Under the pieces are notes generated by a model. That model was not told where the DNA came from. It saw only the letters and a list, made by a program, of their open reading frames with translations, and made no database searches. This document shows, piece after piece, positions 24,801-31,010 of a DNA stretch of 64,000 nt. The position numbers were made by a program, and so were the translations under genes. Source of the stretch: Heterocephalus glaber (Eukaryota; Chordata; Mammalia; Rodentia; Bathyergidae); contig NW_004624795.1 in the NCBI RefSeq assembly GCF_000247695.1, positions 6,970,899 through 7,034,898 on the forward strand, in the 5' to 3' direction. Position 1 is the stretch's first letter; each line of letters opens with the position of its first letter.

Positions 24801-25127
24801 TAGCTCTCTAGAATGAGACTGTTTGTAGGTATATTAGTGAATTGGGTTAACAGCACATCTATGGGGGTGTGTGTGGCTGATCAGGTATTTCATAGCCTCC
24901 AATTTGATGCTTTGGCGCAAGCTTAATGATTTTTATCTGCAATCTGAGGCTTAGGGTCCTCCAGAATGTCAGACTGGGGAATCTGAATCTGTCTGCTGAG
25001 AATGATTGTGATCGCACTCCCCCACCCCAGTCTTCTGAGTGCCATTTCGTGATCTGATTGACTATACTGTGGGTGATTACAAAGCTGTTTTTTGCTTTTT
25101 AGGTTGCACCATTACTCAGACTTCTAA
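3290..25127 (+). CDS. UTP18: UTP18, small-subunit processome WD40 protein (3' two thirds of gene, 10 exons)
   Basis: Gene-level entry; exons are listed separately. UTP18 is a nucleolar WD40 protein of the UtpB subcomplex of the SSU processome, needed for early 18S rRNA processing. The conceptual splice of ten exons reads continuously for about 371 residues and matches my memory of mammalian UTP18 nearly residue for residue: FQHAMGGVPAW, an acidic linker DESEEDEDD, LPRGILK, then WD40 blades with FSPDG/WD-like repeats, ending LHHYSDF-stop. Human UTP18 is about 556 residues, so roughly 185 N-terminal residues, including the region known in yeast Utp18 to recruit the exosome helicase Mtr4, lie upstream of the window. 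All visible splice sites are GT-AG and codon phases agree across every junction. There is no frameshift or premature stop, so the gene looks functional. Introns range from 98 bp to about 5.6 kb and are full of SINEs, mostly antisense to the gene. Confidence 0.97.
3855..3950 (-). repeat. ID SINE
   Basis: Preceded by an ATTT-rich tail; flanked by GAACCCTACATTT and GAACCCCACATTT. First UTP18 intron visible. Confidence 0.9.
4073..4155 (-). repeat. ID SINE
   Basis: TTTTTTGGTACTGGGGATCA through AACCACTGAGCTAAATCCC. Lies only about 120 bases from the copy at 3855, same orientation. Confidence 0.9.
4503..4657 (-). repeat. B1 SINE with internal duplication
   Basis: GGACGGGGTCTCGTTACGG, two CTGGCCT(T/C)GAACT units, and GTGTGCCACCATGCCCAGC at the end. 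Confidence 0.85.
4660..4770 (-). repeat. MIR
   Basis: TTTACAGATGAGAGTGC, GAAGTGACTTGCCCAGAG and TGAGAACCCAGCCTC are the conserved MIR core in reverse orientation. Confidence 0.6.
4985..5560 (-). mobile_element. possible old L1/HAL1-like sequence
   Basis: TCCATTTTCTAGATCACCGA, TTTTCAGTTTTTAGAGTGTA and GTGCTGGACATTGTATATG recall the antisense 5' part of old L1/HAL1 elements. Intronic in UTP18. Confidence 0.4.
5972..6053 (-). repeat. ID SINE
   Basis: GGTACTGGGGATCGAACTTG through GCTAAATCCCCAGCCCC, about 300 bases before the UTP18 exon at 6357. Confidence 0.9.
6357..6445 (+). CDS. UTP18: UTP18 coding exon, acidic linker
   Basis: Acceptor GACTTAG, donor GTGAGA. With the leftover G of the previous exon it gives exactly 30 codons: an acidic run (DESEEDEDD) followed by LLQRTGNFLSTSASLPRGIL and K. 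The Ser/Asp/Glu cluster looks like a CK2-type phosphoacceptor stretch (inference). Ends on a codon boundary. Confidence 0.95.
6769..6890. repeat. (TTTC)n/(TTCC)n microsatellite
   Basis: About 60 bases of TTTC repeats, then TTCC repeats, then mixed TTTC/TTTTC. It sits in the A-rich tail of a B1 element. Confidence 0.95.
6769..7000 (-). repeat. B1 SINE whose tail became a microsatellite
   Basis: B1 body at 6890-7000 (GAGACAGGGTCTCACTATG) preceded by (TTTC)n and (CCTT)n, the tail of the minus-strand element. CAGGTCACTTTTC flanks both ends (6756-6768 and 7001-7013), so the microsatellite lies inside the insertion. Confidence 0.85.
7910..8040 (-). repeat. MIR, weak
   Basis: TTCATTTGCAAGATCTTAAA and AAGGGACTTGCTAGCTGCTG follow the MIR core order, strongly diverged. 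Confidence 0.35.
8161..8286 (+). CDS. UTP18: UTP18 coding exon, start of WD40 region
   Basis: Exactly 42 codons in phase 0, acceptor TTTCCATAG, donor GTATGC. It begins MKNCQHANAERPT and contains the first blade sequence ISSVQFHP...MVAGLDNAFSLFQ. The following intron is only 98 bp, the shortest in the visible gene. Compared with human from memory, Gly-to-Cys (FHPCAQ) and Val-to-Phe (DNAFSLFQ) changes are present. Confidence 0.96.
8385..8559 (+). CDS. UTP18: UTP18 coding exon, WD40 blades
   Basis: Acceptor CTTATAG, donor GTAAGA. 58 codons plus one base. It encodes VDGKTNPKIQSIYLERFPIF, a blade with KVLYVYDML, and ends HQVR. The trailing G joins GT of the next exon to make Gly. Confidence 0.96.
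8621..8703 (+). mobile_element. 83-bp hAT-type MITE with perfect 8-bp TSD
   Basis: Starts CAGTAACACTGAACC and ends GGTTTGCCACCACTG, an imperfect terminal inverted repeat of hAT type (CAG...CTG). It is flanked on both sides by GTTCATGT (8613-8620 and 8704-8711). A second copy lies at 31875. Sits in the UTP18 intron after the exon ending at 8559. Confidence 0.8.
8815..8896 (-). repeat. ID SINE
   Basis: Flanked by AATGAAATGTGTTG and AATGAAATATGTTTG. Between the UTP18 exons at 8385 and 11981. Confidence 0.85.
9848..9990 (+). repeat. B1 SINE
   Basis: GGCCGAGTGTGGTGGCACA, GTAATCCCAGCACTCAGG, GTTCAAAGCCAGCCTGAACT and AGACCCTGTCTCAGAAGC plus an A-rich tail. No internal duplication. Confidence 0.9.
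10665..10805 (-). repeat. B1 SINE
   Basis: TTTTTTAAAAAACGGGCTG at the tail, AATTCAGGCTGGCCATTAGC, duplicated core, then CCTCCTGAGTGCTGGAATTC. Confidence 0.8.
10821..10904 (+). repeat. ID SINE
   Basis: GGGCTGGGGATTTACCTCAG to GGTACC plus A9. One of seven sense copies in the window. Short flanking repeat CCCATTCTT. Confidence 0.9.
11077..11237 (-). repeat. B1 SINE with internal duplication
   Basis: GTTTTTTGAGACAGGGTTTT to CACCACGCCTAGC, flanked by ACTAATCAGTTCTTTGA and ACTAGTCAGTTCTTGA. Confidence 0.9.
11314..11395 (-). repeat. ID SINE
   Basis: AGTACTGGGGATCGAACTCG to CCCCGGCCC; flanked by AAATATTATATTTCT and AAACATTATATTTCT. Carries the GCACAGCAAG variant in place of GCGAGGCAGG. Confidence 0.9.
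11512..11602 (-). repeat. ID SINE
   Basis: T16 tail, GGTACCAGGGATCGAACTC; flanked by GAATTTGTATAACTT and GAACTTGTATAACTT. Confidence 0.9.
11767..11824 (-). repeat. old ID-like fragment
   Basis: GGTCCTGGGAGTTGGATCCA to ACGCCGCTGGCC; B box recognisable only. Preceded by a short CTCC repeat. Confidence 0.4.
11981..12081 (+). CDS. UTP18: UTP18 coding exon, WD40 blade
   Basis: Acceptor TTTCCTAG, donor GTGACT. Two bases completing the split Gly codon, then 33 codons reading LKERIVRSFELSPDGSFLLI...LLSMK. LSPDGSFLLI is a typical WD40 beta-strand/turn. Confidence 0.95.
12340..12430 (+). CDS. UTP18: UTP18 coding exon, WD40 blade
   Basis: Acceptor CTCTTCTAG, donor GTAAGT. 30 codons plus one base, reading TKELIGSMKINGRVSASTFT then SDSKKIYTYS. 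The intron before it is only 258 bp. The split Gly codon is finished by the exon at 13546. Confidence 0.95.
13546..13669 (+). CDS. UTP18: UTP18 coding exon, canonical WD blade
   Basis: Acceptor TCATTCAG, donor GTGAGT. It encodes GDGEVYVWDVNSRKCLNRF and goes on to NGQYVACG. VYVWD is the clearest WD motif in the gene. Phases 2 in and 2 out match the neighbouring exons. Confidence 0.96.
13811..13902 (-). repeat. ID SINE with 13-bp TSD
   Basis: Perfect flanks TGCTTTATATTTT at 13798-13810 and 13903-13915, with an ATTTT-rich tail. About 130 bases after the UTP18 exon ending at 13669. Confidence 0.95.
14884..14990 (+). repeat. unclassified inverted-repeat family, copy A
   Basis: Aligns by eye to 30488-30590 over about 105 bases with roughly four fifths identity. 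It contains TTTTATTGGT, a six-base loop and ACCGATAAAA (14943-14968). A motif resembling the family's terminal arm, GGTACGTCTCACTGCC, also occurs just upstream near 14865. I cannot name the family. Confidence 0.6.
15660..15743 (-). repeat. ID SINE
   Basis: T10, GGTACTGGGGATCAAACTC through GCTGAGCTAAATCCTGG. It faces the sense copy at 15826, only 80 bases away. Confidence 0.9.
15826..15908 (+). repeat. ID SINE
   Basis: GGGCCGGGGATTTAGCTCAG to GGTAC plus A12; flanked by AAATACATAGGTTG and AAATACACAGGTTG. Confidence 0.92.
16078..16153 (-). repeat. ID SINE
   Basis: TTGTATTGGGGATCGAATTT through CTGGGCTAAATCCCC; tail merges into a TTTA-rich run. Confidence 0.85.
16155..16266 (-). repeat. B1 SINE
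   Basis: TTTTTGAGACAAGTTCTTG to GTGGCACCACACCTGGGCC; lacks the duplicated core. Abuts the ID at 16078. Confidence 0.85.
16305..16430 (-). repeat. MIR
   Basis: CAATTTATAGGTGAGGAAGC, GATTCCAACCCAGATAATC and CCTGAGCTCTTAACTGC match the reversed MIR core. Confidence 0.6.
17155..17240 (-). repeat. MIR fragment
   Basis: GGCAGAGCTGGATCTGGAAC and TTCCCAGTTCTGTGTTCTTT correspond to the MIR 5' half in reverse. Confidence 0.4.
17417..17446. repeat. (GTTTT)n tract with flanking duplication
   Basis: Five GTTTT units ending in a T-run, flanked by GGCATAAGTT and GGCCATAAGTT. Looks like a retroposed tail with no body. Confidence 0.6.
17640..17742 (-). repeat. old B1/7SL-like SINE
   Basis: TTGCTGTGTTGCCCAGGCC, CTGTCTCAGCCATTGGAATA and GCTGGGACTACAGG; more diverged than the B1 copies. 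Confidence 0.5.
17740..18048 (+). mobile_element. MaLR (MLT1/MST-like) LTR, 3' portion
   Basis: Contains AGGGCAGAACCCTCA, GCTGTGAGAAAGAAATTTC, ACCCAGTCTCAGATATTTTG and ends CAGGAATGGACTAAGACC, the familiar 3' end of MLT1/MST LTRs. Intronic in UTP18, sense. Confidence 0.65.
18066..18380 (+). repeat. B4-type SINE with nested ID
   Basis: B1-like half (CATGGTGGGGGCGGGG, GAGGCTGAGGCAGGAGGATC) and an ID-like half (GGCTGGAAATGTAGTTCATT, GATTCAGTCCCCA), split by the ID at 18214. Confidence 0.65.
18214..18294 (-). repeat. ID SINE nested in B4
   Basis: TTTTTTTGGTACCAGGGATC to CCCCGGCTC; flanked by TAAATAAATATTTTTT and TAAATAGATATATTTTT. Very close to the family consensus, so young. Confidence 0.9.
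18535..18614 (+). repeat. ID SINE, sense
   Basis: GGCCGGGGATTTAGCTCAG, a short deletion in the GCGCAAG region, GGTACCC plus A7. Flanked by GAATTTACTTCTTTTT and GAATTTACTTTTTTTT. Confidence 0.92.
18626..18707 (-). repeat. ID SINE, antisense, facing 18535
   Basis: TTTTGATACCAGGGATTGAA through TGAGGTAAATCCCCC. Together with the copy at 18535 it makes a tail-to-tail inverted pair in a UTP18 intron. Confidence 0.9.
19269..19443 (+). CDS. UTP18: UTP18 coding exon, WD40 blades
   Basis: Acceptor CATTGCAG, donor GTAATA. It reads SGCGVVNIYNQDSCLQETNP and continues through PIKAIMNLVTGVTSLAF to KEAVRL. Follows a 5.6 kb intron, the longest in the visible gene. Reading through the donor gives an in-frame extension to a stop near 19494, which is intron. 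Confidence 0.96.
19587..19621. repeat. (GTTT)n microsatellite
   Basis: Eight GTTT units followed by T-run, 145 bases after the UTP18 exon ending at 19443. Confidence 0.95.
19650..22100 (+). other. UTP18 intron, mostly unassigned
   Basis: About 2.4 kb with little recognisable. 19880-20240 (GGCGCATGGAATAACATC, GAGACTCAGTGCCCAAGA) has the look of an old LTR but I cannot place it; a weak MIR in reverse lies at 20580-20680 (CTTGCCCAAAGTCACCAG). No exon-like open frame with splice sites was seen. Confidence 0.4.
22200..22265 (+). repeat. old ID-like fragment
   Basis: GGGTTGGAGATATATTTCAG and GGGTTCAATCCCCAGTATTG plus short A-run. Confidence 0.5.
22411..22501 (-). repeat. ID SINE
   Basis: T-run then G8 then GTACCAGGGATCAAACTC to TCCCTGGCCCC; flanked by GTAAACCCCTTTCTT and GTAAACTACTTTCTT. 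The G8 between tail and body is unusual. Confidence 0.9.
22851..22925 (-). repeat. old ID-type SINE
   Basis: CCCAGTATCGGGGACCGAAC, CATGCTAGGCGAGTGCCG, CACTGAGCTGCACCCCAGC. Uses the CTAGGC anticodon-loop variant, unlike the GCGAGG copies. Confidence 0.7.
23221..23292 (+). repeat. B1 fragment
   Basis: CAGGCAGGAGGATCCTAAAT, TTGAGGCCACCCGAGGC and AAGACCCTGTCTGAAAAA; 5' half missing. Confidence 0.6.
23685..23827 (+). CDS. UTP18: UTP18 coding exon, last WD40 blades
   Basis: Acceptor CTCCTGCAG, donor GTGGGT. It encodes VHLPSCTVFSNFPVVKKKN followed by HVHSMDFSPRGGYFALGNEK and ALMY, leaving AG of a split Arg codon. FSPRGGYFALGNEKGKALMY is a typical closing blade. Confidence 0.96.
23828..25102 (+). 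other. last UTP18 intron, repeat-poor
   Basis: 1.27 kb between the exons ending at 23827 and starting at 25103. It has no ID or B1 insertion, in contrast to the other large introns, and nothing else recognisable. Confidence 0.6.
25103..25127 (+). CDS. UTP18: UTP18 terminal coding exon with stop
   Basis: Acceptor GCTTTTTAG. One base completes Arg, then LHHYSDF and a TAA stop at 25125-25127. The exon is too short to appear as an open frame; it was found by phase and by the known C-terminus of UTP18. Confidence 0.95.
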
Positions 25128-26035
25128 AGGGATTATGTAAAGTAAGAAAATCCTTTTTTATAAATTCTACAGGCTTTAAGGTCATACCCTTGTCATTGGT
25201 TTTTCTGCTCCTAGATTGCTGCTGCTTCATTTCGGGAAGTGGGATGAAAGTAGATCAGGAGCTCTATAGCTGGGCTTGAGCCTTCCCTGAAGATTTCTTA
25301 CTCCAGATCATAGCGATCTGATTTTCTCCTCCTGAGGTCAGATCTCTGATATTGCAGTCAGTGATTGTGAACCAAATTGTAATTGCTGAACATGTTTAAT
25401 TCACAAAAGAGAATAGGCTTAACAGAGAGATAGGTGTCCCTAGATAGAGCCATAGCTTGTATGAATTTAAACCCTCTTACTGTGTATGTGTTTCCTGGGA
25501 GATTATGAAGTGGTTTGCCCTGTATCACAGAGCTAGTTAATGGCTGGTTATTAGTTTTGCTGCTCAGTATTTGAACTGTAGGGTGCGCTTCCCTTCTCTG
25601 GCTCAGTCTTTGCCCTTATGTGGTGGTGGTTCTGAGGCTGACCTTGGCAGTTGGTCTGTTCATCAGAGTTGACTGTTTGGTCTTCTCTTAGATTCGTGAA
25701 TGTTAAGGAGTGCTGATAGATTTAATTAGGGAAAAGAATTTTTCAAAATAGAGAAATTGTGAGCAGTGCTATAGCCTGGAGGGGAAAACAGTGCAGCTCT
25801 CAAAACTACAATACCAGCATGTATGCTTGATCACCAGGGGCCATAAATAAATCAGATGCATAATTTCTTCTGGTTTTTCCTCAGATCCAGTTGAACTACA
25901 GAGGAAGACTGTCCTCCTAGTATTTCTTCTCCGAAACTCTCTGGAGTGTGTGATGATGTGTGGATAACGATTTGTGGAGCCAGCTGTGCTTAAGTTAATA
26001 GCACTGTCAATAAACACATGGTAGCTTTTGTTTGA
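25128..26035 (+). other. UTP18: probable UTP18 3' UTR
   Basis: Unique, SINE-free sequence from the stop codon to a canonical AATAAA at 26009-26014, the first such hexamer after the stop. No SINE or L1 interrupts it, unlike flanking DNA. The end is inferred from the hexamer only; an AC-rich microsatellite follows at 26071. Confidence 0.5.
26009..26014 (+). terminator. candidate UTP18 polyadenylation signal
   Basis: AATAAA about 880 bases after the UTP18 stop. The cleavage site would be near 26030. Use of this signal is inference. Confidence 0.4.
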
Positions 26036-26070
26036 AAAATAAGTGTATGTGATTCTTTCCCCACTGCCTA

Positions 26071-26119
26071 CACACGTGCGCACACACACACATGCACACG
26101 CGTGCACACACGCACTCAC
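26071..26119. repeat. AC/GC-rich microsatellite
   Basis: Imperfect ACAC repeats with CG interruptions (CACACGTGCGCACACACACA and following). Confidence 0.85.
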
Positions 26120-26149
26120 ACTCCAATCTGAATGCTTTTCTTTGTTTTC

Positions 26150-26298
26150 TTTTTTTATGGCACTGAAGGGGTGCTCTTACCACTCAGCCCCAATTTTAAT
26201 TTTTTGAGACAAAGTCTTGCTAAGTTGTCCAGGCTGACCTCAAACTTGAGATCCTCATGCCTCAGCCCCATTGAGTAGCTGGGATTACAGATATGTTT
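26150..26298 (-). repeat. B4-type SINE
   Basis: Short ID-like part (GGGGTGCTCTTACCACTCAG) followed by B1-like part (TTTTGAGACAAAGTCTTGCT to GTAGCTGGGATTACAG). Confidence 0.65.
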
Positions 26299-26639
26299 CT
26301 CTTTTGGATGCTTAAGACTAAAGGTGAGAAATTGGAAACGTTTGCCTATAGCCAAAAATGATGTAGGCAGGTATTCTTACACTTCCTAGGTAGCTGATTA
26401 CTTTTCCCCCTTTCCGGCATAGATCTCTACCTTAGGCCTCAGCTGACACTCAAGTGCTGTGAAGGTTGAGGCTTCATGTAAGAGCTGGGAGGCCTCACTG
26501 AATGAGTTTGAGATTTCAGGTTGTCTGGAAAGTTGATCACAAATGAAAAGACTCCCCTGCAAATGCAGAATAGTTTTTCTGGTGTGAAAAACTAAAAGTG
26601 TAAATAAGGTTCAAATGGTGTAATTGATAATGTGAAATA

Positions 26640-26876
26640 GGAAGAAAAGATCTACAGGGGCAGGGGAAGTGGGAGGGGTGGGGGAAAGGAAAGAAGGGAA
26701 AGGAAAAATACGAGAAAAGGAAAAGATGGAAACAAAGTCTGTAAATAGGGAAGGGTGGGCAGGGGAATGGGGAAAAAATAAGAACTAAGATACATCATGT
26801 AAAGGTACAAGATCCCAAAGACAAATGTAACTATTTTATACCTAAAATGTACCAATAAACAATGGAAAAAAAATGA
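26640..26876 (+). mobile_element. L1 3' UTR end, sense
   Basis: Polypurine tract (GGGGCAGGGGAAGTGGGAGG onward), then ATTTTATACCTAAAATGTAC and CAATAAACAATGG plus an A-run. It is the reverse complement of the element at 27009, so the two lie tail to tail. Confidence 0.8.
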
Positions 26877-27008
26877 AGACTCGTGATTATTCAGATCATT
26901 TTCGTTGTTACTTGAGAAAGACGGATATAAAAAACCTGGCATTCTTGTCCTACTATTAACCATTCCCTTCTTGGAAATGTTCATTAAGCCAACTTAAATG
27001 TTCTATTT

Positions 27009-27327
27009 TTTTTTTTTCTATCTTCTTAATGCATTATTTTTTTATTATTTATTTTTTCCCCGTTAACTTTATTGGTACATTTTAGGTATAAAATACAGTT
27101 AAATTCATCATTGGGATCTTGTACCATTACATGTCTCCTGGTTCTTATTTTTTTTCCCCTTCCCTTCCCCTCCCTTCACCCCCTCCACCCTTCCCTGTTT
27201 GCAAAGACCTTGTTTACATTTTTTTCATCTTCTCATATTTTTTCCTTTCCCTTTTTTCCCTTCCCCTACCCCTCCCAATTCCCCTGCTCTTTTAGACCTT
27301 TTCCTGTTACACAATATCAGTTATACA
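27009..27327 (-). mobile_element. L1 3' UTR end, antisense, with 15-bp TSD
   Basis: T-run at the left end (poly(A) of the minus strand), ACTTTATTGGTACATTTTAG, then polypyrimidine sequence. TTAAATGTTCTATTT occurs at 26994-27008 and 27328-27342. Only about 300 bases of the element inserted. Confidence 0.85.
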
Positions 27328-27344
27328 TTAAATGTTCTATTTAA

Positions 27345-28020
27345 TTTGAATTCTGAGATTGACAATTGGTTCCATAATTGTTTAACCATAAAATAATTTG
27401 CTATAGACTAGTTCCTATATTTCCTAGGAAGAATGGACACTGTTATGTACTTAAGTATTAAAAGGGTTGGAGGGCTGTAAATATTAAATAGATCTAACAG
27501 CCTTCAACCCACTTCCTACAAAAACCGGAAGAGAGAAGTGGCTGGAGGAGGGAGTTTTTCCAGTGACAGAAATGGCTTAACTCTGTGAGCTCATAGGTCC
27601 CACCTGTGTGTATTGGACAGAGGTGGGAAGAGGGTCGTCCTGATCTTCAGGCCCTTCCAGGTCTGTTGCTAAAGGAGCTAGGAGCCCAGTAGGTAATGGT
27701 TGGGCTTACTTGCCCTAGCATCGTAACATTCTCCATTCACATGAACTGTTGCAGTCTATCCATGGTGAGTTCTTGTGCTCCCTCCTTTCTGGTAGCATTG
27801 TCCACAGAAAATCCTATTTATGCTAAAGCAGAAGCCCTGAAACCAGCTGGATGAGTGCTGTTTCTCTCGAGCTACTAGAGGGCAGCATTGGGTTGTGATG
27901 TGAGACTAGCCTTTTACTGTCATCTTGTCTTTTAGCTCAGCTAAGTCATTGCTTGTTTCAGAAATGGACACTGAGCCGCATATGTGCTTATTTTGCAAAT
28001 GGCTTGCAGGAGTGTTGAGA
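27345..28020. other. unassigned intergenic sequence
   Basis: No SINE or LINE recognised; includes a G-rich stretch near 27530-27660. No supportable gene. Confidence 0.4.
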
Positions 28021-28028
28021 TTTAAAGG

Positions 28029-28130
28029 AACTGTCGGGTGTGGTGGTGCACACCTGTAATCTCAGTGCTGAGAAGGCTGAGGCAGGAGGATCACCGCAAG
28101 TTCAAGGCTACAGAGAGACCAAAAAAAAAT
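28029..28130 (+). repeat. B1 SINE, shortened
   Basis: GTCGGGTGTGGTGGTGCACA, GAGGCAGGAGGATCACCGC, then an early A-run after CTACAGAGAGACC. Confidence 0.8.
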
Positions 28131-28381
28131 TACAGACAGAAGGATGGGAGCAGAGTTTAAAATTTTAACTATACTTTGTTAAAACCTCTAGATCACTATT
28201 ACATTCTACCAGGAGCAAAGAATTCCCAGTTCTGAAGTAGACCAGATGGAGCAAGGGAGGGGAAGGGGACGTAAAAATGAGATGTGTTAAGTACATGTAC
28301 CAACTTCACACGATGGATATAATCATGTGCTGCAAACATGAATTCCCAGTTCTACCGACACGTTACCGAGTGCATGTTTTT

Positions 28382-28476
28382 TGTTTTTGTTTTTTTTCTT
28401 TGGTACCGTGGATCAAACTCAGGACCTTGCACTTGCTAGGCAGGTGGCGGCGCCACTGAGCTAAATCCCCAGCCCT
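28382..28476 (-). repeat. ID SINE
   Basis: TTTGGTACCGTGGATCAAAC to CCCCAGCCC; flanked by AGTGCATGTTTTT and AGTGCCTGTTTTT. Confidence 0.9.
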
Positions 28477-28499
28477 AGTGCCTGTTTTTAAAAAACTTT

Positions 28500-29090
28500 T
28501 CCTTCTCAGTGAGAATTAGGGGTTAGAATAAGGCTCTCTGCTTCTTACGACCTGTGACAAGCTAGTTCTCAAGGAGGTTGCAGCCGTAGCCGGAGCGTCA
28601 CGTGGTTCCGTGGGCAGTTGCTCAGATGGCCCGGGTGTGGCTCAGCCCTGCTTTAGAGGGAGCCAGCATGCACTGTGACTTGGCATCTTGCCGTGGAGCC
28701 ACAGGATATATTTGGGTATAATTCGAGAGATGAGTGGACAAGTTGAAATCTTCAAATATTCAATGAACTGGGGAATTACTAGTCTAAAATTTTCTCTGAG
28801 CCAACAGGCATTTACCTTGCTGCGTGGTGGGAGTGTGGATGGAAGGTGCATCTGTGCTTCTGGTAATCCTTTCTAGCTGCACAGAATGAAGTGACCACCT
28901 GCGGGCTTTGTGACCTGCATCTCTGCATTTTGCCTTGGGGATGGCCGAGCTTTTCAGCTTGGTAGAAAGTCCCATTCTTTTGGCCTTTTTCCATCTCTAG
29001 CTTTCTGACATCTCTATGTTCGTTCCACAGCTCTTGAGCTACTTGTAATCTCCTGACATAAGCCAAGCTGTTTTTATCTCCTGTTCCTGT
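28500..29090. other. unassigned intergenic sequence
   Basis: Overlapping short frames on both strands, none with gene-like features. No repeat recognised. Confidence 0.35.
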
Positions 29091-29149
29091 TTATCCTTCT
29101 TGCTTTTTGTCTTTCTTTTTCCTCTTTCTTACTTTTTCCTTTGTTACTG

Positions 29150-29262
29150 GTTTTTGAAACAGGATCTCTCTAAGTAGCCCAGGCTGGCCTCAAACTCACA
29201 GTGCTCCTCCTGCCTCAGCCTCCTGAGTACTGGGATTCCAGGTGTGTGCCACCATGCGTGGT
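29150..29262 (-). repeat. B1 SINE
   Basis: TTTTTGAAACAGGATCTCTC to GTGTGCCACCATGCGTGG, without internal duplication. Confidence 0.85.
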
Positions 29263-29586
29263 CCTTCTGCCTTTCAAATATACATCTAGCAAGACTCAGG
29301 TGGAATCTCTTATCCGCATTTATTTTTGTCCTAAATGGTAAATTGGGTGAACATCTATTGTACCTCTACACTTCGTTGTATTTATTTATTTGTCACTAGA
29401 TATTACTGTTTGTAATCTAATGTTTGAAAAATATCTGTAGTATTATTTTAGTCTGTTTGAGCCATGATTTTGATTTTTTATTTTTCCCACTAAAAAAAGG
29501 ACAACACACATTATGATTTACATTGTCCATAAGAGAAATGCATATTCTTCAGGGAAAGCAGGACACCATATCTCCACATTATTTTT

Positions 29587-29716
29587 TAAAAAATTTATTT
29601 TTGTTGGTACATGTGGTGCCATACATAATGGTTACATTCATCACAGGGAGTTTGTACATATATGTAACATATCTTAATTCTTCTTAAGTCCTCTTTTCTT
29701 CCCTCCCCAGCTCCAC
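29587..29716 (-). mobile_element. L1 3' UTR-like fragment, antisense
   Basis: TTTTTGTTGGTACATGTGGT, GTTACATTCATCACAGGG and CTTCCCTCCCCAG follow the same order as the younger L1 tails but are more diverged. Adjacent to an ID SINE at 29720. Confidence 0.55.
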
Positions 29717-29719
29717 ATT

Positions 29720-29802
29720 TTTTTTTTTCGGTACAGCTGATCCAACTCAGGACCTTGTGCTTGCAAGGCAGGCGCAGCACCACTGAGCTAAATCCCTGGC
29801 CC
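29720..29802 (-). repeat. ID SINE with 9-bp TSD
   Basis: Flanked by CTCCACATT at 29711 and 29803. Inserted beside the diverged L1 tail at 29587. Confidence 0.9.
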
Positions 29803-30169
29803 CTCCACATTCCCGACACATTTTTAAATTAATATTTTACTTAATCCTTATCCATAAGTACATAATTTTATAAGCTTAAATTAGATTTTATTACAGATAA
29901 AGCAGCAAGTAAGTATAGGAAATGGCCAAGGGCACATTTTCTAGATCCTGACTCAAGTTCTTTGGCTGATGCATTATGTGGGATTTTTGTTCCATTTTCA
30001 GATGTGATCAGAGAAAACCTCTGAGGTTTTTTGATGACTTATAGAGGCAGCAGGTCAGAGTATTTGGAATTGGGAGTATTTCAGGGGTTGAATTGTAAAG
30101 AAGAGCTCAAGAGAGAATTTGAGGCATTAGGAGAGATGGATTGTAGGTAGCTGGAGGCTAAACTCAAGT

Positions 30170-30400
30170 CTTTTTTTGTTTTTAGTACATGTTTGTAATA
30201 GCAATGACCACATTCCTCATGGTGAGTTGGCCCATGTACATAATGCATCTTAATTCCTTTTAAAAAATCTATTTCCTGTCTCCTCACCCCATTCTACCTA
30301 TTGGTCTATTTCCCATATACAAAAGATCTATCTCCATGCCCTATTTATCTTTTATTTTGCTCTTTATTTATATTTTGGGCTTCTCATGTAAGAGAAACCA
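30170..30400 (-). mobile_element. L1 3' UTR-like fragment, antisense
   Basis: TTTTTTTGTTTTTAGTACAT, GACCACATTCCTCATGG and CATAATGCATCTTAATTCC resemble the L1 tails in this window, again strongly diverged. Confidence 0.45.
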
Positions 30401-30487
30401 TGTGATATGTAAGCTTGTGTGTCAATAATAGTAACACAGATTTAACTATCTAAAGATTAATAAACCTTAATGGTTATTCATGCTGGG

Positions 30488-30650
30488 TGGCTTGAACCAC
30501 TGGTGGTACATGCATGACTGTCCCATTGGGCAGCTTTTTATTAATTTTATTGGTAAAAAGACCAATAAAAGTGATCAGATCTGTTTATACCACCAGTAGT
30601 ACAAGTCCCCTGAAGGGGCAGTCACGCATATACCTCTGGTGGTTCAAAGA
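30488..30650 (+). repeat. unclassified inverted-repeat (MITE-like) family, copy B
   Basis: Terminal arms at 30492-30524 and 30615-30647 are inverted copies of each other (about 25 of 31 central positions match, mismatches mostly transitions). A perfect 10-bp palindrome with a 6-base loop lies at 30545-30570. Probably a non-autonomous DNA transposon; no clear target-site duplication was seen. Confidence 0.6.
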
Positions 30651-30689
30651 TATCGGGTTGGGAATGGGAGAATGTCAGAAGAAAAATTT

Positions 30690-31010
30690 GAAAAATTAAA
30701 CAATGAGAGATGAATTGAGAAAAGTGAGACAGGATCCTATTAAGAATAGAAGGGTGTTTATAGAATTAGATAAAAGTAACAGAAAAAGCCAATGAGATAT
30801 AGAAGAAAAATGCAAAAATAATATGGAGAATAAAAATAGAAAAATTAAGAGGGGGGAAGAAAGGAAAAGGAGTAAGAAAAAAAAAAAAGAACAAAGGAAG
30901 ATTCCCCAAGCCCCAATAAACCAGAGAAGAAAGAGGAAAGAGAGAGAGAAAAAAAGAGAAATTAAAAAAAAACAAGTTCAAAGCAAAAAAAAAAATTCTG
31001 TATGTTTTTG
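30690..31010 (+). repeat. purine-rich tract
   Basis: About 300 bases almost entirely A/G, ending in A-runs; possibly the polypurine tract of a diverged L1 3' UTR in sense orientation. The open frames over it are low-complexity Lys/Arg/Glu or Phe and are not genes. Confidence 0.5.
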
